Source: a virus
Length of the DNA stretch: 36,163 bases
Strand: one strand, 5' to 3'
Virus record (IMG/VR): IMGVR_UViG_3300030389_002642
Location: 1-36,163 of that record
Shown: positions 5,055 through 11,419 of the stretch, piece by piece
How the letters are laid out: the number at the start of each line of letters is the position of its first letter
Position numbering within the stretch: the stretch's first letter is position 1
The notes under the pieces: generated by a model
Seen by the model: only the letters and a program-made list of their open reading frames with translations
What the model was told of the DNA's origin: nothing
Database searches by the model: none
Made by a program: the position numbers and the translations under genes

Positions 5055-6941
5055 ATGCCTTTACAAAAGACTACATTCAACCCCGGAATCAATAGAGAAG
5101 GGACAGCTTACGATAACGAAGGCGGGTGGTTTGATTGTAATTTAGTTAGGTTCCGTGCAGGTAGACCAGAGAAGTTTGGCGGTTGGTCCAAGCTGCTCTC
5201 TGCTACTTATCAAGGCACAGCTAGAGCACTGCACAATTTTATATCTTTAGCAGGCACTAAATACTTAGGTATGGGCACGCATTTAAAATATTACATAGTA
5301 GAGAACAACGATGCTTTTAATGACGTAACGCCTATAAGAAAAACAGTTGGCGCTGGACAAACCGATACTACAGCAACCACTTTTGCAAAAGTAGCTAATG
5401 ATGACGCTACTATAACAGTTACTAATAATTCTCATGGTGCAGTGCAAAATGATTTTGTTACTTTTTCTGGCGCAGCAGATTTAGGCGGTAACATTACCGC
5501 TGCTGTTCTCAATCAAGAATATCAAATAGCCACTGTAACGGACGGTAATACATACACAATAGAAGCTAAAGATACATCTGGTAATACAGTATTAGCTAAC
5601 TCATCTGACTCAGGAACTGGAGGAGGTAGTGTTGTTTCTACGTATCAAATCAATACAGGACTAGATGCCTACGTATCATCAACAGGTTGGGGAGCAAACA
5701 GTTGGGGGTCTAGCGGTTGGGGCTCGACTACGCCTTTGTCTGCTGCAAACCAATTAAGAATTTACACTCACGATAACTACGGAGAAGATTTAATCTTTAA
5801 CGTTAGAGCGGGCGGTGTTTATCGTTGGATAGAGAACAACGGCACAGGGACAAGAGCGACAGCTCTATCTGACGCTACTGGAGCTAATCAAGTGCCCACA
5901 GCTGCATTACAAGTTTTGACATCTGAAACAGACCGACACCTAATAGTTTTAGGAGCGGATCCACTTAACACCAGCAACGTTAGAACAGGATCGGTTGATC
6001 CCATGTTGATAGCATTTAGCGATCAAGAGAATCCGTTGGACTTTGAAACAAGGACCACGAACTCTGCTGGGGAGCTAAGATTGTCTTCGGGATCTTTAAT
6101 TATAGGCGCAGTAAAATCAAGACAGGAGATAGTTATCTTTACCGATACGTCTGTCTACAGTATGCAGTTTATAGGACCGCCGTTTACTTTTGGTCTTAAC
6201 TTAATAAACGAATCAACAGGACTGATAGGTCCGAAAGCAGCTGTGACTGGACCTAACGGTGTGTATTACATGAGTTACGATGCTTTCTATTTATACAATG
6301 GTAGTGTTCAACAGTTACCGTGCAGCGTAAGAAACTATGTGTTTAGCGATATAAACCAAGGACAAGCATATAAAATAAACGCGTTCACTAACAACAAACA
6401 CTCTGAAGTGGGTTGGTTCTATCCGTCGGCTAGTTCTAATGAAGTCGACAGATACGTTATCTACAACTATCTAGAAAAAGTTTGGTACTACGGTCAACTG
6501 TCCAGAACTGCTTGGCTAGACTCAAATATAGAAAGTTATCCGCAAGCTGTTTCTGGAGGATATTTATACGAACAAGAAAAAGGGTTTGACAACGACGGCT
6601 CTGAGATGACGGGCGTGTTTATAGAGTCTTCTGATTTTGATTTAGGCGATGGAGACAGCTTTGCCTTCTTACGTAGACTAATACCTGATATAAAATTCTT
6701 AGACGACGATGCTAGCTCTAACGTAAACATAGTTACTAAAACAAGAAACTTCCCCGGTGATTCACTGACCACGGACAATACCGCAACGGTTACTCCGTCA
6801 ACGCAGCAAGAACACATGCGAGCAAGAGGCAGACAAGCTGCTGTACGTATAGCGTCTAACGACGGCGATAGTGGTAACGTAGGAGTAGGCTGGCGTTTGG
6901 GTGCATTGCGATACGACATACGACCTGACGGCAAAAAGTAA
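5055..6941 (+). CDS. Tail/packaged-DNA stabilisation-like virion protein
   Basis: This 628-residue protein has an N-terminus (MPLQKTTFNPGINREGTAYD) of a kind that recurs in marine podovirus-type tail proteins. Its overall composition resembles P22 gp10-type stabilisation proteins: soluble, beta-rich, with a central block (LIIGAVKSRQEIVIFTDTSV, then YSMQFIGPPFTFG and GVYYMSYDAFYLYNG) that reads like repeated propeller blades. Residues about 110-190 carry a Thr/Asn-rich insert (DATITVTNNSHGAVQNDFVT), the pattern of ubiquitin-activating-like or Ig-like inserts seen in phage structural proteins. The C-terminus (MRARGRQAAVRIASNDGD, then VGVGWRLGALRYDIRPDG) is also typical. In P22 such proteins plug the portal after packaging; here that role is inferred. 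The stop overlaps the next start (TAATGG). Confidence 0.75.
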   Translation: MPLQKTTFNPGINREGTAYDNEGGWFDCNLVRFRAGRPEKFGGWSKLLSATYQGTARALHNFISLAGTKYLGMGTHLKYYIVENNDAFNDVTPIRKTVGAGQTDTTATTFAKVANDDATITVTNNSHGAVQNDFVTFSGAADLGGNITAAVLNQEYQIATVTDGNTYTIEAKDTSGNTVLANSSDSGTGGGSVVSTYQINTGLDAYVSSTGWGANSWGSSGWGSTTPLSAANQLRIYTHDNYGEDLIFNVRAGGVYRWIENNGTGTRATALSDATGANQVPTAALQVLTSETDRHLIVLGADPLNTSNVRTGSVDPMLIAFSDQENPLDFETRTTNSAGELRLSSGSLIIGAVKSRQEIVIFTDTSVYSMQFIGPPFTFGLNLINESTGLIGPKAAVTGPNGVYYMSYDAFYLYNGSVQQLPCSVRNYVFSDINQGQAYKINAFTNNKHSEVGWFYPSASSNEVDRYVIYNYLEKVWYYGQLSRTAWLDSNIESYPQAVSGGYLYEQEKGFDNDGSEMTGVFIESSDFDLGDGDSFAFLRRLIPDIKFLDDDASSNVNIVTKTRNFPGDSLTTDNTATVTPSTQQEHMRARGRQAAVRIASNDGDSGNVGVGWRLGALRYDIRPDGKK

Positions 6942-7270
6942 TGGCCAAACTCTTACCAACCAGACTACCGGTTGCAACCACAGAGATAAGCGTAGATTTA
7001 TACAATCGTCTGATAAGAATACTAGAGATTAACTTAGGCGAGTTTGATCCAAGCAACACCGATCAGTTTACGACAACAGAAAGAAACAACGCTATTTTTA
7101 ATCCCGGAAGTATTATATGGAATACTACGGTAAACTCTTTACAGGTCTGGACAGGATTTGGCTGGTACAATATAGACGCAGCGCCAGAAGAAGAACGAGG
7201 CTTGAAAGGAACTGCATCAGTTGGTACAGTTTTTGTACAGACTAAAAAAGGTTCGCAGGTATATTTATAA
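6941..7270 (+). CDS. Small conserved virion-type protein, 109 aa
   Basis: The ATG overlaps the preceding stop (TAATGG), so the two are translationally coupled. The product has a helical N-terminus (ISVDLYNRLIRILEINLGEF) and a C-terminal region with NPGSIIWNTTVNSLQVWTGF, a pattern seen in phage tail-associated proteins where a short W..T-N..Q.W.G module is followed by a beta strand. There is no signal peptide or membrane segment. Position directly behind the stabilisation-like protein suggests a minor tail component. Function is unknown. Confidence 0.65.
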   Translation: MAKLLPTRLPVATTEISVDLYNRLIRILEINLGEFDPSNTDQFTTTERNNAIFNPGSIIWNTTVNSLQVWTGFGWYNIDAAPEEERGLKGTASVGTVFVQTKKGSQVYL

Positions 7271-7271
7271 A

Positions 7272-7376
7272 ATGGCAATTACGAGAGCACAGTTAGCTAA
7301 AACGACCAAGAAACGCAACCACCGAGGGTGTGGTAAGGTTATGAAAGGTCGTAGGAAGAAGACTACTTATGCCTAG
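7272..7376 (+). CDS. Short basic protein, 34 aa
   Basis: ATG at 7272, two bases after the previous stop, opens a 34-residue Lys/Arg-rich peptide (MAITRAQLAKTTKKRNHRGC, then GKVMKGRRKKTTYA). The N-terminal MAITRAQ and the C-terminal G-KVM-GRRKKT pattern recur in marine phages, which supports a real gene despite its size. Its end overlaps the next start by 8 bases. It is the first of five adjacent basic proteins. DNA or RNA binding is inferred from charge only. Confidence 0.65.
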   Translation: MAITRAQLAKTTKKRNHRGCGKVMKGRRKKTTYA

Positions 7377-7653
7377 AAAAAAGGCAAAGATGCCTGCTAG
7401 GAACAAAAAGAACTTCCGTCCTACGAAGTCAGGGGCAGGCATGACAAAGGCTGGCGTCAAAGCCTACCGTAAACTAAACCCGGGGAGTAAATTAAAAACA
7501 GCTGTAACAGGTAAAGTAAAGAAAGGCAGTAAAGCGGCAAAAAGACGTAAGTCGTATTGTGCTAGATCCGCTGGACAAATGAAGAAGTTTCCTAAAGCAG
7601 CAAAGAATCCAAACTCAAGATTGAGACAAGCTAGACGAAGATGGAGGTGCTAG
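7369..7653 (+). CDS. Lysine/arginine-rich protein, DUF6321-like
   Basis: The 94-residue product is very basic and contains SGAGMTKAGVKAYRKLNPGS, KLKTAVTGKVKKGSKAAKRR and KSYCARSAGQMK, the hallmark of a small protein family common in marine phages (I recall it as DUF6321). The middle motif (G-G-T-GV-AYR--NPGSKL-TAVTGKV) is highly conserved in that family. Two Cys (position 64 and the last residue) are present. No enzyme fold is known to me. Charge suggests interaction with DNA in the virion or the infected cell. It begins inside the preceding gene and ends one base before the next. Confidence 0.75.
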   Translation: MPRKKAKMPARNKKNFRPTKSGAGMTKAGVKAYRKLNPGSKLKTAVTGKVKKGSKAAKRRKSYCARSAGQMKKFPKAAKNPNSRLRQARRRWRC

Positions 7654-7956
7654 ATGGCAGTTAGAATAGGTAATAAAGGTAGAAAGAAAGTAGTCGACAA
7701 AGTAATTAAAGGTTTGAAAAAAGCCAGTAAGTTACATGCAGGTCAGGCTAAATCTTTAAGTGCTTTAAAATTAAAAAAAGGCGGCAAGGTAAAAAAGAAA
7801 AAATCTAAAAAGAAAAGTGGCCCTACGCCAACCAACCCAGCTTTGTATTCTAGAGTGAAAGCAGAAGCGAAAAGAAAGTTTGACGTATACCCTAGTGCAT
7901 ACGCAAACGCTTGGTTAGTTCGAACATATAAAAAACGTGGTGGCGGATATAGATAA
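7654..7956 (+). CDS. Lysine-rich protein, DUF5872-like
   Basis: This 100-residue protein starts immediately after the previous stop (TAGATGG). A Lys-rich first half with a KKKKSKKKS stretch is followed by the conserved C-terminal block NPALYSRVKAEAKRKFDVYP, then SAYANAWLVRTYKKRGGGYR. That block is a well-known small domain in phage and viral proteins (I recall DUF5872) with a helical YSRVK-EAK-KF-VYPSAYANAWLV-YKKRGG core. It looks like a nucleic-acid-associated protein. The last base of its stop is the first base of the next start (TAATGG). Confidence 0.75.
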   Translation: MAVRIGNKGRKKVVDKVIKGLKKASKLHAGQAKSLSALKLKKGGKVKKKKSKKKSGPTPTNPALYSRVKAEAKRKFDVYPSAYANAWLVRTYKKRGGGYR

Positions 7957-8246
7957 TGGCCACCGGTTTAAAAAAGTGGTTCCAAGAAGACTGGGTCGAC
8001 ATTGGAAGAAAGAACAAGAAAGGTGGCTTTGCCAAGTGTGGACGTAAGAAAGCGTCTACCAAAAGAAAGGGCTACCCGAAATGTGTGCCGCGTTCGAAAG
8101 CTATGTCTATGACAAAAGCGCAACGGGCAAGCGCCGTAAGGCGTAAACGAGCGAAAGCTCAAGGGGTTGGTGGTAAACCAACAAATGTTAAAACTTTTGC
8201 AACGAAGAAAAAACGTAAAACTTCTGCAAAGAAAAAAAGGAGATAG
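7956..8246 (+). CDS. Lysine/arginine-rich protein with Gly-Cys-Lys blocks
   Basis: The 96-residue product begins with KKWFQEDWVDIGRKNKKGGF, then AKCGRKKASTKRKGYPKCVP, followed by an Arg/Lys/Ala helix (MTKAQRASAVRRKRAKAQ) and VGGKPTNVKTFATKKK. The WF-EDWVDI ... GGF-KCGR ... YPKCVP pattern recurs in marine phages, usually next to the DUF5872-like gene, as here. Two Cys flank the basic middle and might bind metal together with other residues, although no full four-ligand zinc finger is present. Function is unknown; a DNA-condensing or capsid-internal role is speculative. Confidence 0.7.
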   Translation: MATGLKKWFQEDWVDIGRKNKKGGFAKCGRKKASTKRKGYPKCVPRSKAMSMTKAQRASAVRRKRAKAQGVGGKPTNVKTFATKKKRKTSAKKKRR

Positions 8247-8248
8247 AT

Positions 8249-8374
8249 ATGCCGGGAATGATGAAAAAAGCCAAAGGTATGAGAAAAGGCGGAAAAGTTA
8301 AAAAAGCTAAGTACGCTAGAAAAGGCGGAAAAAAAGCCAAAAGTATGAGAAAAGGCGGAAAGAAAAGAAGATAA
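8249..8374 (+). CDS. Repetitive basic peptide, 41 aa
   Basis: ATG at 8249, preceded by AAGGAGATAGAT, opens a 41-residue peptide built from repeats of K-A-K-(G/S)-M-R-K-G-G-K and Y-A-R-K-G-G-K. About half of the residues are Lys or Arg and many others are Gly. The ribosome site is strong, which supports translation. It closes the run of five basic proteins. The composition resembles protamine-like or histone-tail-like peptides. No homologue can be named. Confidence 0.6.
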   Translation: MPGMMKKAKGMRKGGKVKKAKYARKGGKKAKSMRKGGKKRR

Positions 8375-8377
8375 CGA

Positions 8378-9043
8378 GTGGCACATCTGATTAGTAATAT
8401 CCCACACTTTCCGTGTTGGGTAAGAAAGGAGTTTACTGCTAATCATCTAAAATACCACGGCGAGTACCTACACGCCTTGGCTATAGCAGTAAATACAATT
8501 CCAGATAGGTCGTTAAGTTTTCAAGTAGTCTTTACAGGGTTTGAAGAAGATGACCCTGATAAAAACGTACACGGTGGTGCCATGTGGGCACGTATGCCGA
8601 TACAAGCACTGATAGCAGATATACCCGTAGACGAGTGGCCAGAACCCATGGAAGATCATTTAGCACAACCATGGGACTGCGAGTCTAGAGATCATTCTAT
8701 TGTTACCATGGACAGAGTTAGCTCTAGTCCTTGGCAATGTAAGATCGATGGCGAGTTCTACACAGGTAAATATTTGTTTACCGTTGACTACACCAACAAC
8801 GCGATAGCTGATTGCCCAGCGCAACACAAGCAATCGCATTTACTTTATATTACTGAAGACTGTAAATGGAAAGGCAACATGGTTGCTTTACCAAACAACA
8901 GAGTGCGAGCGACTAGCCCGGCACTTTGGGTTACAGGACAAGGGGCGCCGGACTTTGCTCCGTCGCAACATTTACATTCAGCTGAGGGGCACGAAAGTTA
9001 TTTGGATCCGCTGATAACATTTAATAACTTATACGAAGAGTGA
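8378..9043 (+). CDS. Conserved phage protein, probable virion component, 221 aa
   Basis: The start is GTG 8378 (GTGGCACATCTG), four bases after the preceding stop; there is no better in-frame ATG near the beginning. The protein is soluble with an N-terminal block (HFPCWVRKEFTANHLKYHGE, then YLHALAIAVNTIPDRSLSFQ) and aromatic/His-rich segments; CysX2Trp-type clusters and many His residues (HLYH, HKQSH, QHLHSAEGHESY) stand out and could bind metal. No family with a known function is recognised. It lies between the basic proteins and the lysis genes, in the late block. It overlaps the spanin gene by four bases (GTGA). Confidence 0.6.
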   Translation: MAHLISNIPHFPCWVRKEFTANHLKYHGEYLHALAIAVNTIPDRSLSFQVVFTGFEEDDPDKNVHGGAMWARMPIQALIADIPVDEWPEPMEDHLAQPWDCESRDHSIVTMDRVSSSPWQCKIDGEFYTGKYLFTVDYTNNAIADCPAQHKQSHLLYITEDCKWKGNMVALPNNRVRATSPALWVTGQGAPDFAPSQHLHSAEGHESYLDPLITFNNLYEE

Positions 9044-9432
9044 GTAAAATATTATTAGGAGTCGTAGGGGTATTAGCTATAGCCCTATACTTTCTATGGA
9101 GCCAGAACTCGAGACTGGCTTCACTCAACCAAGCTTTTGAGTTGAGGGACCAAGAACAAAAAGCTGCGATAGAATCTTTGCAAAACGATTTTAAGGTGCA
9201 GACCGAAGGGCTACTAGCCATACAGTCGCGTAATCAAGAAATAGAAGCAGAGATGTCTAGATACTTAGATATCTTCAAACGACACAATCTAAGTAAGCTA
9301 GCCGCAGCTAAACCCGGATTAATAGAAACGAGAGTAAATAATGGCACAAAAGAAGTATTTGAAAGCATTGAACAAGACAGTCGCAATATCGATAGTCTTG
9401 ATGATGGTTTACAGTTGCGGGCTAATCCCTAA
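9040..9432 (+). CDS. Rz: i-spanin (Rz-like)
   Basis: The i-spanin spans the periplasm with its o-spanin partner and fuses the inner and outer membranes in the last step of lysis of a Gram-negative host. The start is GTG 9040, overlapping the preceding stop (GTGA). The 130-residue protein has one N-terminal membrane anchor (residues 4-20, ILLGVVGVLAIALYFLW) followed by a long, charged periplasmic coiled coil (about 30-95, with RDQEQKAAIESLQNDF) and a polar C-terminus. This is the canonical Rz layout. The next gene begins inside its 3' end in another frame, the typical overlapped Rz/Rz1 arrangement, and the endolysin follows. Confidence 0.85.
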   Translation: MSKILLGVVGVLAIALYFLWSQNSRLASLNQAFELRDQEQKAAIESLQNDFKVQTEGLLAIQSRNQEIEAEMSRYLDIFKRHNLSKLAAAKPGLIETRVNNGTKEVFESIEQDSRNIDSLDDGLQLRANP

Positions 9433-9718
9433 ACAAGTCGACGTCATATCTAAACCTATTGAAAGGCAGATAGCACAGCCTATCTTGCCTAGAGAGTTAG
9501 ATTTAAAAAACCCTTACTGGTACGTAGTATCGAAAAAGAATGTAGATACGTTTTTGGAAAGAGTAGAAAAAGAAGAAGGCAGATTAGTTTTTGTAGCTAT
9601 GTCAGTGCCTGACTACGAACTTATGGCGTATAACATGCAAGAACTCAAACGCTACATTAACGAACTCAAAGAGGTAGTTGTGTACTATAGAATGGTAACA
9701 ACAGAGGAGGCAAAATGA
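9341..9718 (+). CDS. Rz1: o-spanin (Rz1-like outer-membrane lipoprotein)
   Basis: The 125-residue protein begins 92 bases inside the i-spanin gene in a different frame. It has a basic N-terminus (MAQKKYLKALNK), a hydrophobic segment (VAISIVLMMV) and a lipobox-like VYSC with Cys26, so the mature lipoprotein would sit in the outer membrane. A Pro-containing stretch (QPILPRELDLKNPYW) and a helical C-terminus follow; it is longer than lambda Rz1 and less Pro-rich. The Tyr at lipobox position -2 is unusual. With Rz it forms the spanin complex. The end GAG GAG GCA AAA TGA supplies the ribosome site and start overlap for the endolysin. Confidence 0.8.
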   Translation: MAQKKYLKALNKTVAISIVLMMVYSCGLIPKQVDVISKPIERQIAQPILPRELDLKNPYWYVVSKKNVDTFLERVEKEEGRLVFVAMSVPDYELMAYNMQELKRYINELKEVVVYYRMVTTEEAK

Positions 9719-10161
9719 AGATATCGCAAGAAGGTATAGACTTGATAAAACACTTTGAGGGTTGCGAACTAGAAAGTTATTTATGTTCTGCTGGTGTGTT
9801 AACAATAGGTTACGGCACAACTAAAAACGTAGTCGAAGGCATGAAGATATCGCAGCATCAAGCAGAAGAACTGTTAGCTAAGGACTTAGAGGAGTTTGAA
9901 GGATACGTCCAAGATCTTATTGACGTACCGTTAGAACAAAATCAGTTTGATGCTCTCGTAGCATGGACCTACAACCTCGGACCAACGAACTTAAAAAATT
10001 CTACGTTAAGAAAAGTCTTAAATAAAGGCGCGTACGACGACGTAGCAGAGCAGATAAAACGATGGAACAAGGCCAACGGTAAGGTTTTAAACGGTTTAGT
10101 ACGCAGAAGAAGCGCTGAAGCAGAACTTTTTGACGGCAACGACTGGCACGTTTATACATAA
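9715..10161 (+). CDS. Endolysin, GH24 phage lysozyme
   Basis: This 148-residue muramidase belongs to the T4-lysozyme-like GH24 family, which cleaves the glycan strands of peptidoglycan. The catalytic region KHFEGCELESYLCSAGVLTI then GYGTT gives Glu15, Cys24 and Thr30, matching the E-(8)-D-(5)-T spacing of T4 lysozyme. Cys replaces Asp, as in many GH24 members with a YxCxAG motif. Further family blocks are FDALVAWTYNLGPTNLKNST and KANGKVLNGLVRRRSAEAEL. There is no signal peptide or SAR anchor at the N-terminus, so export would need a holin. It follows the spanins with an ATGA overlap. Confidence 0.93.
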   Translation: MKISQEGIDLIKHFEGCELESYLCSAGVLTIGYGTTKNVVEGMKISQHQAEELLAKDLEEFEGYVQDLIDVPLEQNQFDALVAWTYNLGPTNLKNSTLRKVLNKGAYDDVAEQIKRWNKANGKVLNGLVRRRSAEAELFDGNDWHVYT

Positions 10162-10219
10162 AAATAGTGGCAGTAGAATAAATTTGCACATACAATAGAG
10201 AAAACTTAAACGAGAGACT
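10162..10219 (+). promoter_or_regulatory. 58-base gap, possible late promoter
   Basis: This is the longest gap in the late block. It contains AATTTGCACATACAATAGAGA at 10180-10200, which resembles the ATTTGTGCATAGTTGAGAG sequence in the gap before 5055, then ACGAGAGACT as the ribosome site of the next gene. No convincing terminator hairpin is seen after the endolysin. A phage-specific late promoter is possible but based only on two sites. Confidence 0.25.
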
Positions 10220-11419
10220 ATGCAGTTACAAGAGTCACTAAACATAGCAAAAGGTTTGGGTCGTTTTGAAGACGACCATATAGCTCACGTGGCAACGGGA
10301 GAAACCGTGGTGCCTAAAGGCATATTAGATGCTAACCCAGAGCTACGCAAAATGCTTTACGATCAGTTTAAGGAACTTCAAGTTAACCCAGAAGAGTTTG
10401 TAGTCGGCTCACCGGCTATGAAAATAAATCCAATAACAGGTCAGCCAGAGTTCTTTTTAAAGAGTTTAACCAAAGGATTAGAAAAAATAGCTGAGAAAAC
10501 AGGACTTAAAAAATTAGGCAAGAAACTAGCTCCGATAGCTCCTATAGCTGCGATGTTTATACCCGGCGGAGCAGCGATATCTGGTTTAGCTGGAGCTGGG
10601 CTACAAGGTTTGTTAGAAGGCAAAAAACCAAAAGAGTATTTAGCTGATGCAGCTAAGGGCGGAGCTATTGGTGCTTTGGCTCAAGGTGTAACAAAAGGTT
10701 TTACAAAAGAGGGTATGTTTACTCCAGATACTTCTGTTGGTATGGATATTGTAGAAGGCATAAAATCAGGAGGCATAAAAGGATTAAAAAATAAACTGAT
10801 AGACGAAGACAGTCCCCTTGGAAAATTTTTACAAACAGAAGCTGGGCAAGAATTAGCTGGTAGATTAAAACTACAAGGACTAGGCGACACATTAAAAGAC
10901 GCAAGCAAAGGCATCATAGGGTCAAACACAGCAGCTGCATTATTCGGCGGTGACACAGGCGGAGGAATCATGGGCGGTGGCACAGGCGGAGGTCTTGGCG
11001 GTTTAGGAGGGTTAGCAAACTTAGCTATATTAAAAAATATATTAGATCGACCAAGTAAGAGCCCAGAAGACGTGGTGCCTATAGGCGTGTCTGCTTTTGG
11101 CTACACACCAGAACAAATGCAAAGCATACCAAGTTACAGAATAGCTAACTTACAACCCGCTTTAGTCGAAGGCGCACAATACGCAAACGTAAGCCCTGTT
11201 ACAGCAGAAGAAGGCGGATTATTAAAGGGCATAGCTAGTATTAAACAAAACGGCGATATAAAAGGGTATGAAAAAGGCGGCATGGACGATGACGGTCCCG
11301 GAGACATAACACCAGCATTTTTAGAACCCGGTGAGTTTGTTATGACTAGACCAGCTACTAGGGCACTAGGCGCAGAGAATTTATATAGATTAATGAAAAT
11401 GGCGGAGAGTGTAGCGTAA
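10220..11419 (+). CDS. Virion protein, 399 aa, marine-phage type
   Basis: The N-terminal block (LGRFEDDHIAHVATGETVVP, then KGILDANPELRKMLYDQF and VNPEEFVVGSPAMKINPITG) is a conserved module in marine phage virion proteins. The middle is Ala/Gly-rich with hydrophobic, possibly membrane-active, stretches (LAPIAPIAAMFIPGGAAISG, LAGAGLQGLLEG). The C-terminus has KGGMDDDGPGDITPAFLEPG then EFVMTRPATRALG, a recurrent end motif (EPGEFVMTR) of such proteins. It is the first of three consecutive large structural genes, each starting at or within a few bases of the previous stop (TAATGG). I infer an internal or tail-associated virion protein; the exact role is unknown. Confidence 0.7.
   Translation: MQLQESLNIAKGLGRFEDDHIAHVATGETVVPKGILDANPELRKMLYDQFKELQVNPEEFVVGSPAMKINPITGQPEFFLKSLTKGLEKIAEKTGLKKLGKKLAPIAPIAAMFIPGGAAISGLAGAGLQGLLEGKKPKEYLADAAKGGAIGALAQGVTKGFTKEGMFTPDTSVGMDIVEGIKSGGIKGLKNKLIDEDSPLGKFLQTEAGQELAGRLKLQGLGDTLKDASKGIIGSNTAAALFGGDTGGGIMGGGTGGGLGGLGGLANLAILKNILDRPSKSPEDVVPIGVSAFGYTPEQMQSIPSYRIANLQPALVEGAQYANVSPVTAEEGGLLKGIASIKQNGDIKGYEKGGMDDDGPGDITPAFLEPGEFVMTRPATRALGAENLYRLMKMAESVA

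Noticed and set aside
10681-10983. Minus-strand open frame rich in Pro and Ser
   Set aside because: It lies opposite the Gly/Ala-rich 399-aa virion gene, and the Pro-rich product is what the complement of Gly codons gives. No ribosome site or homology seen.
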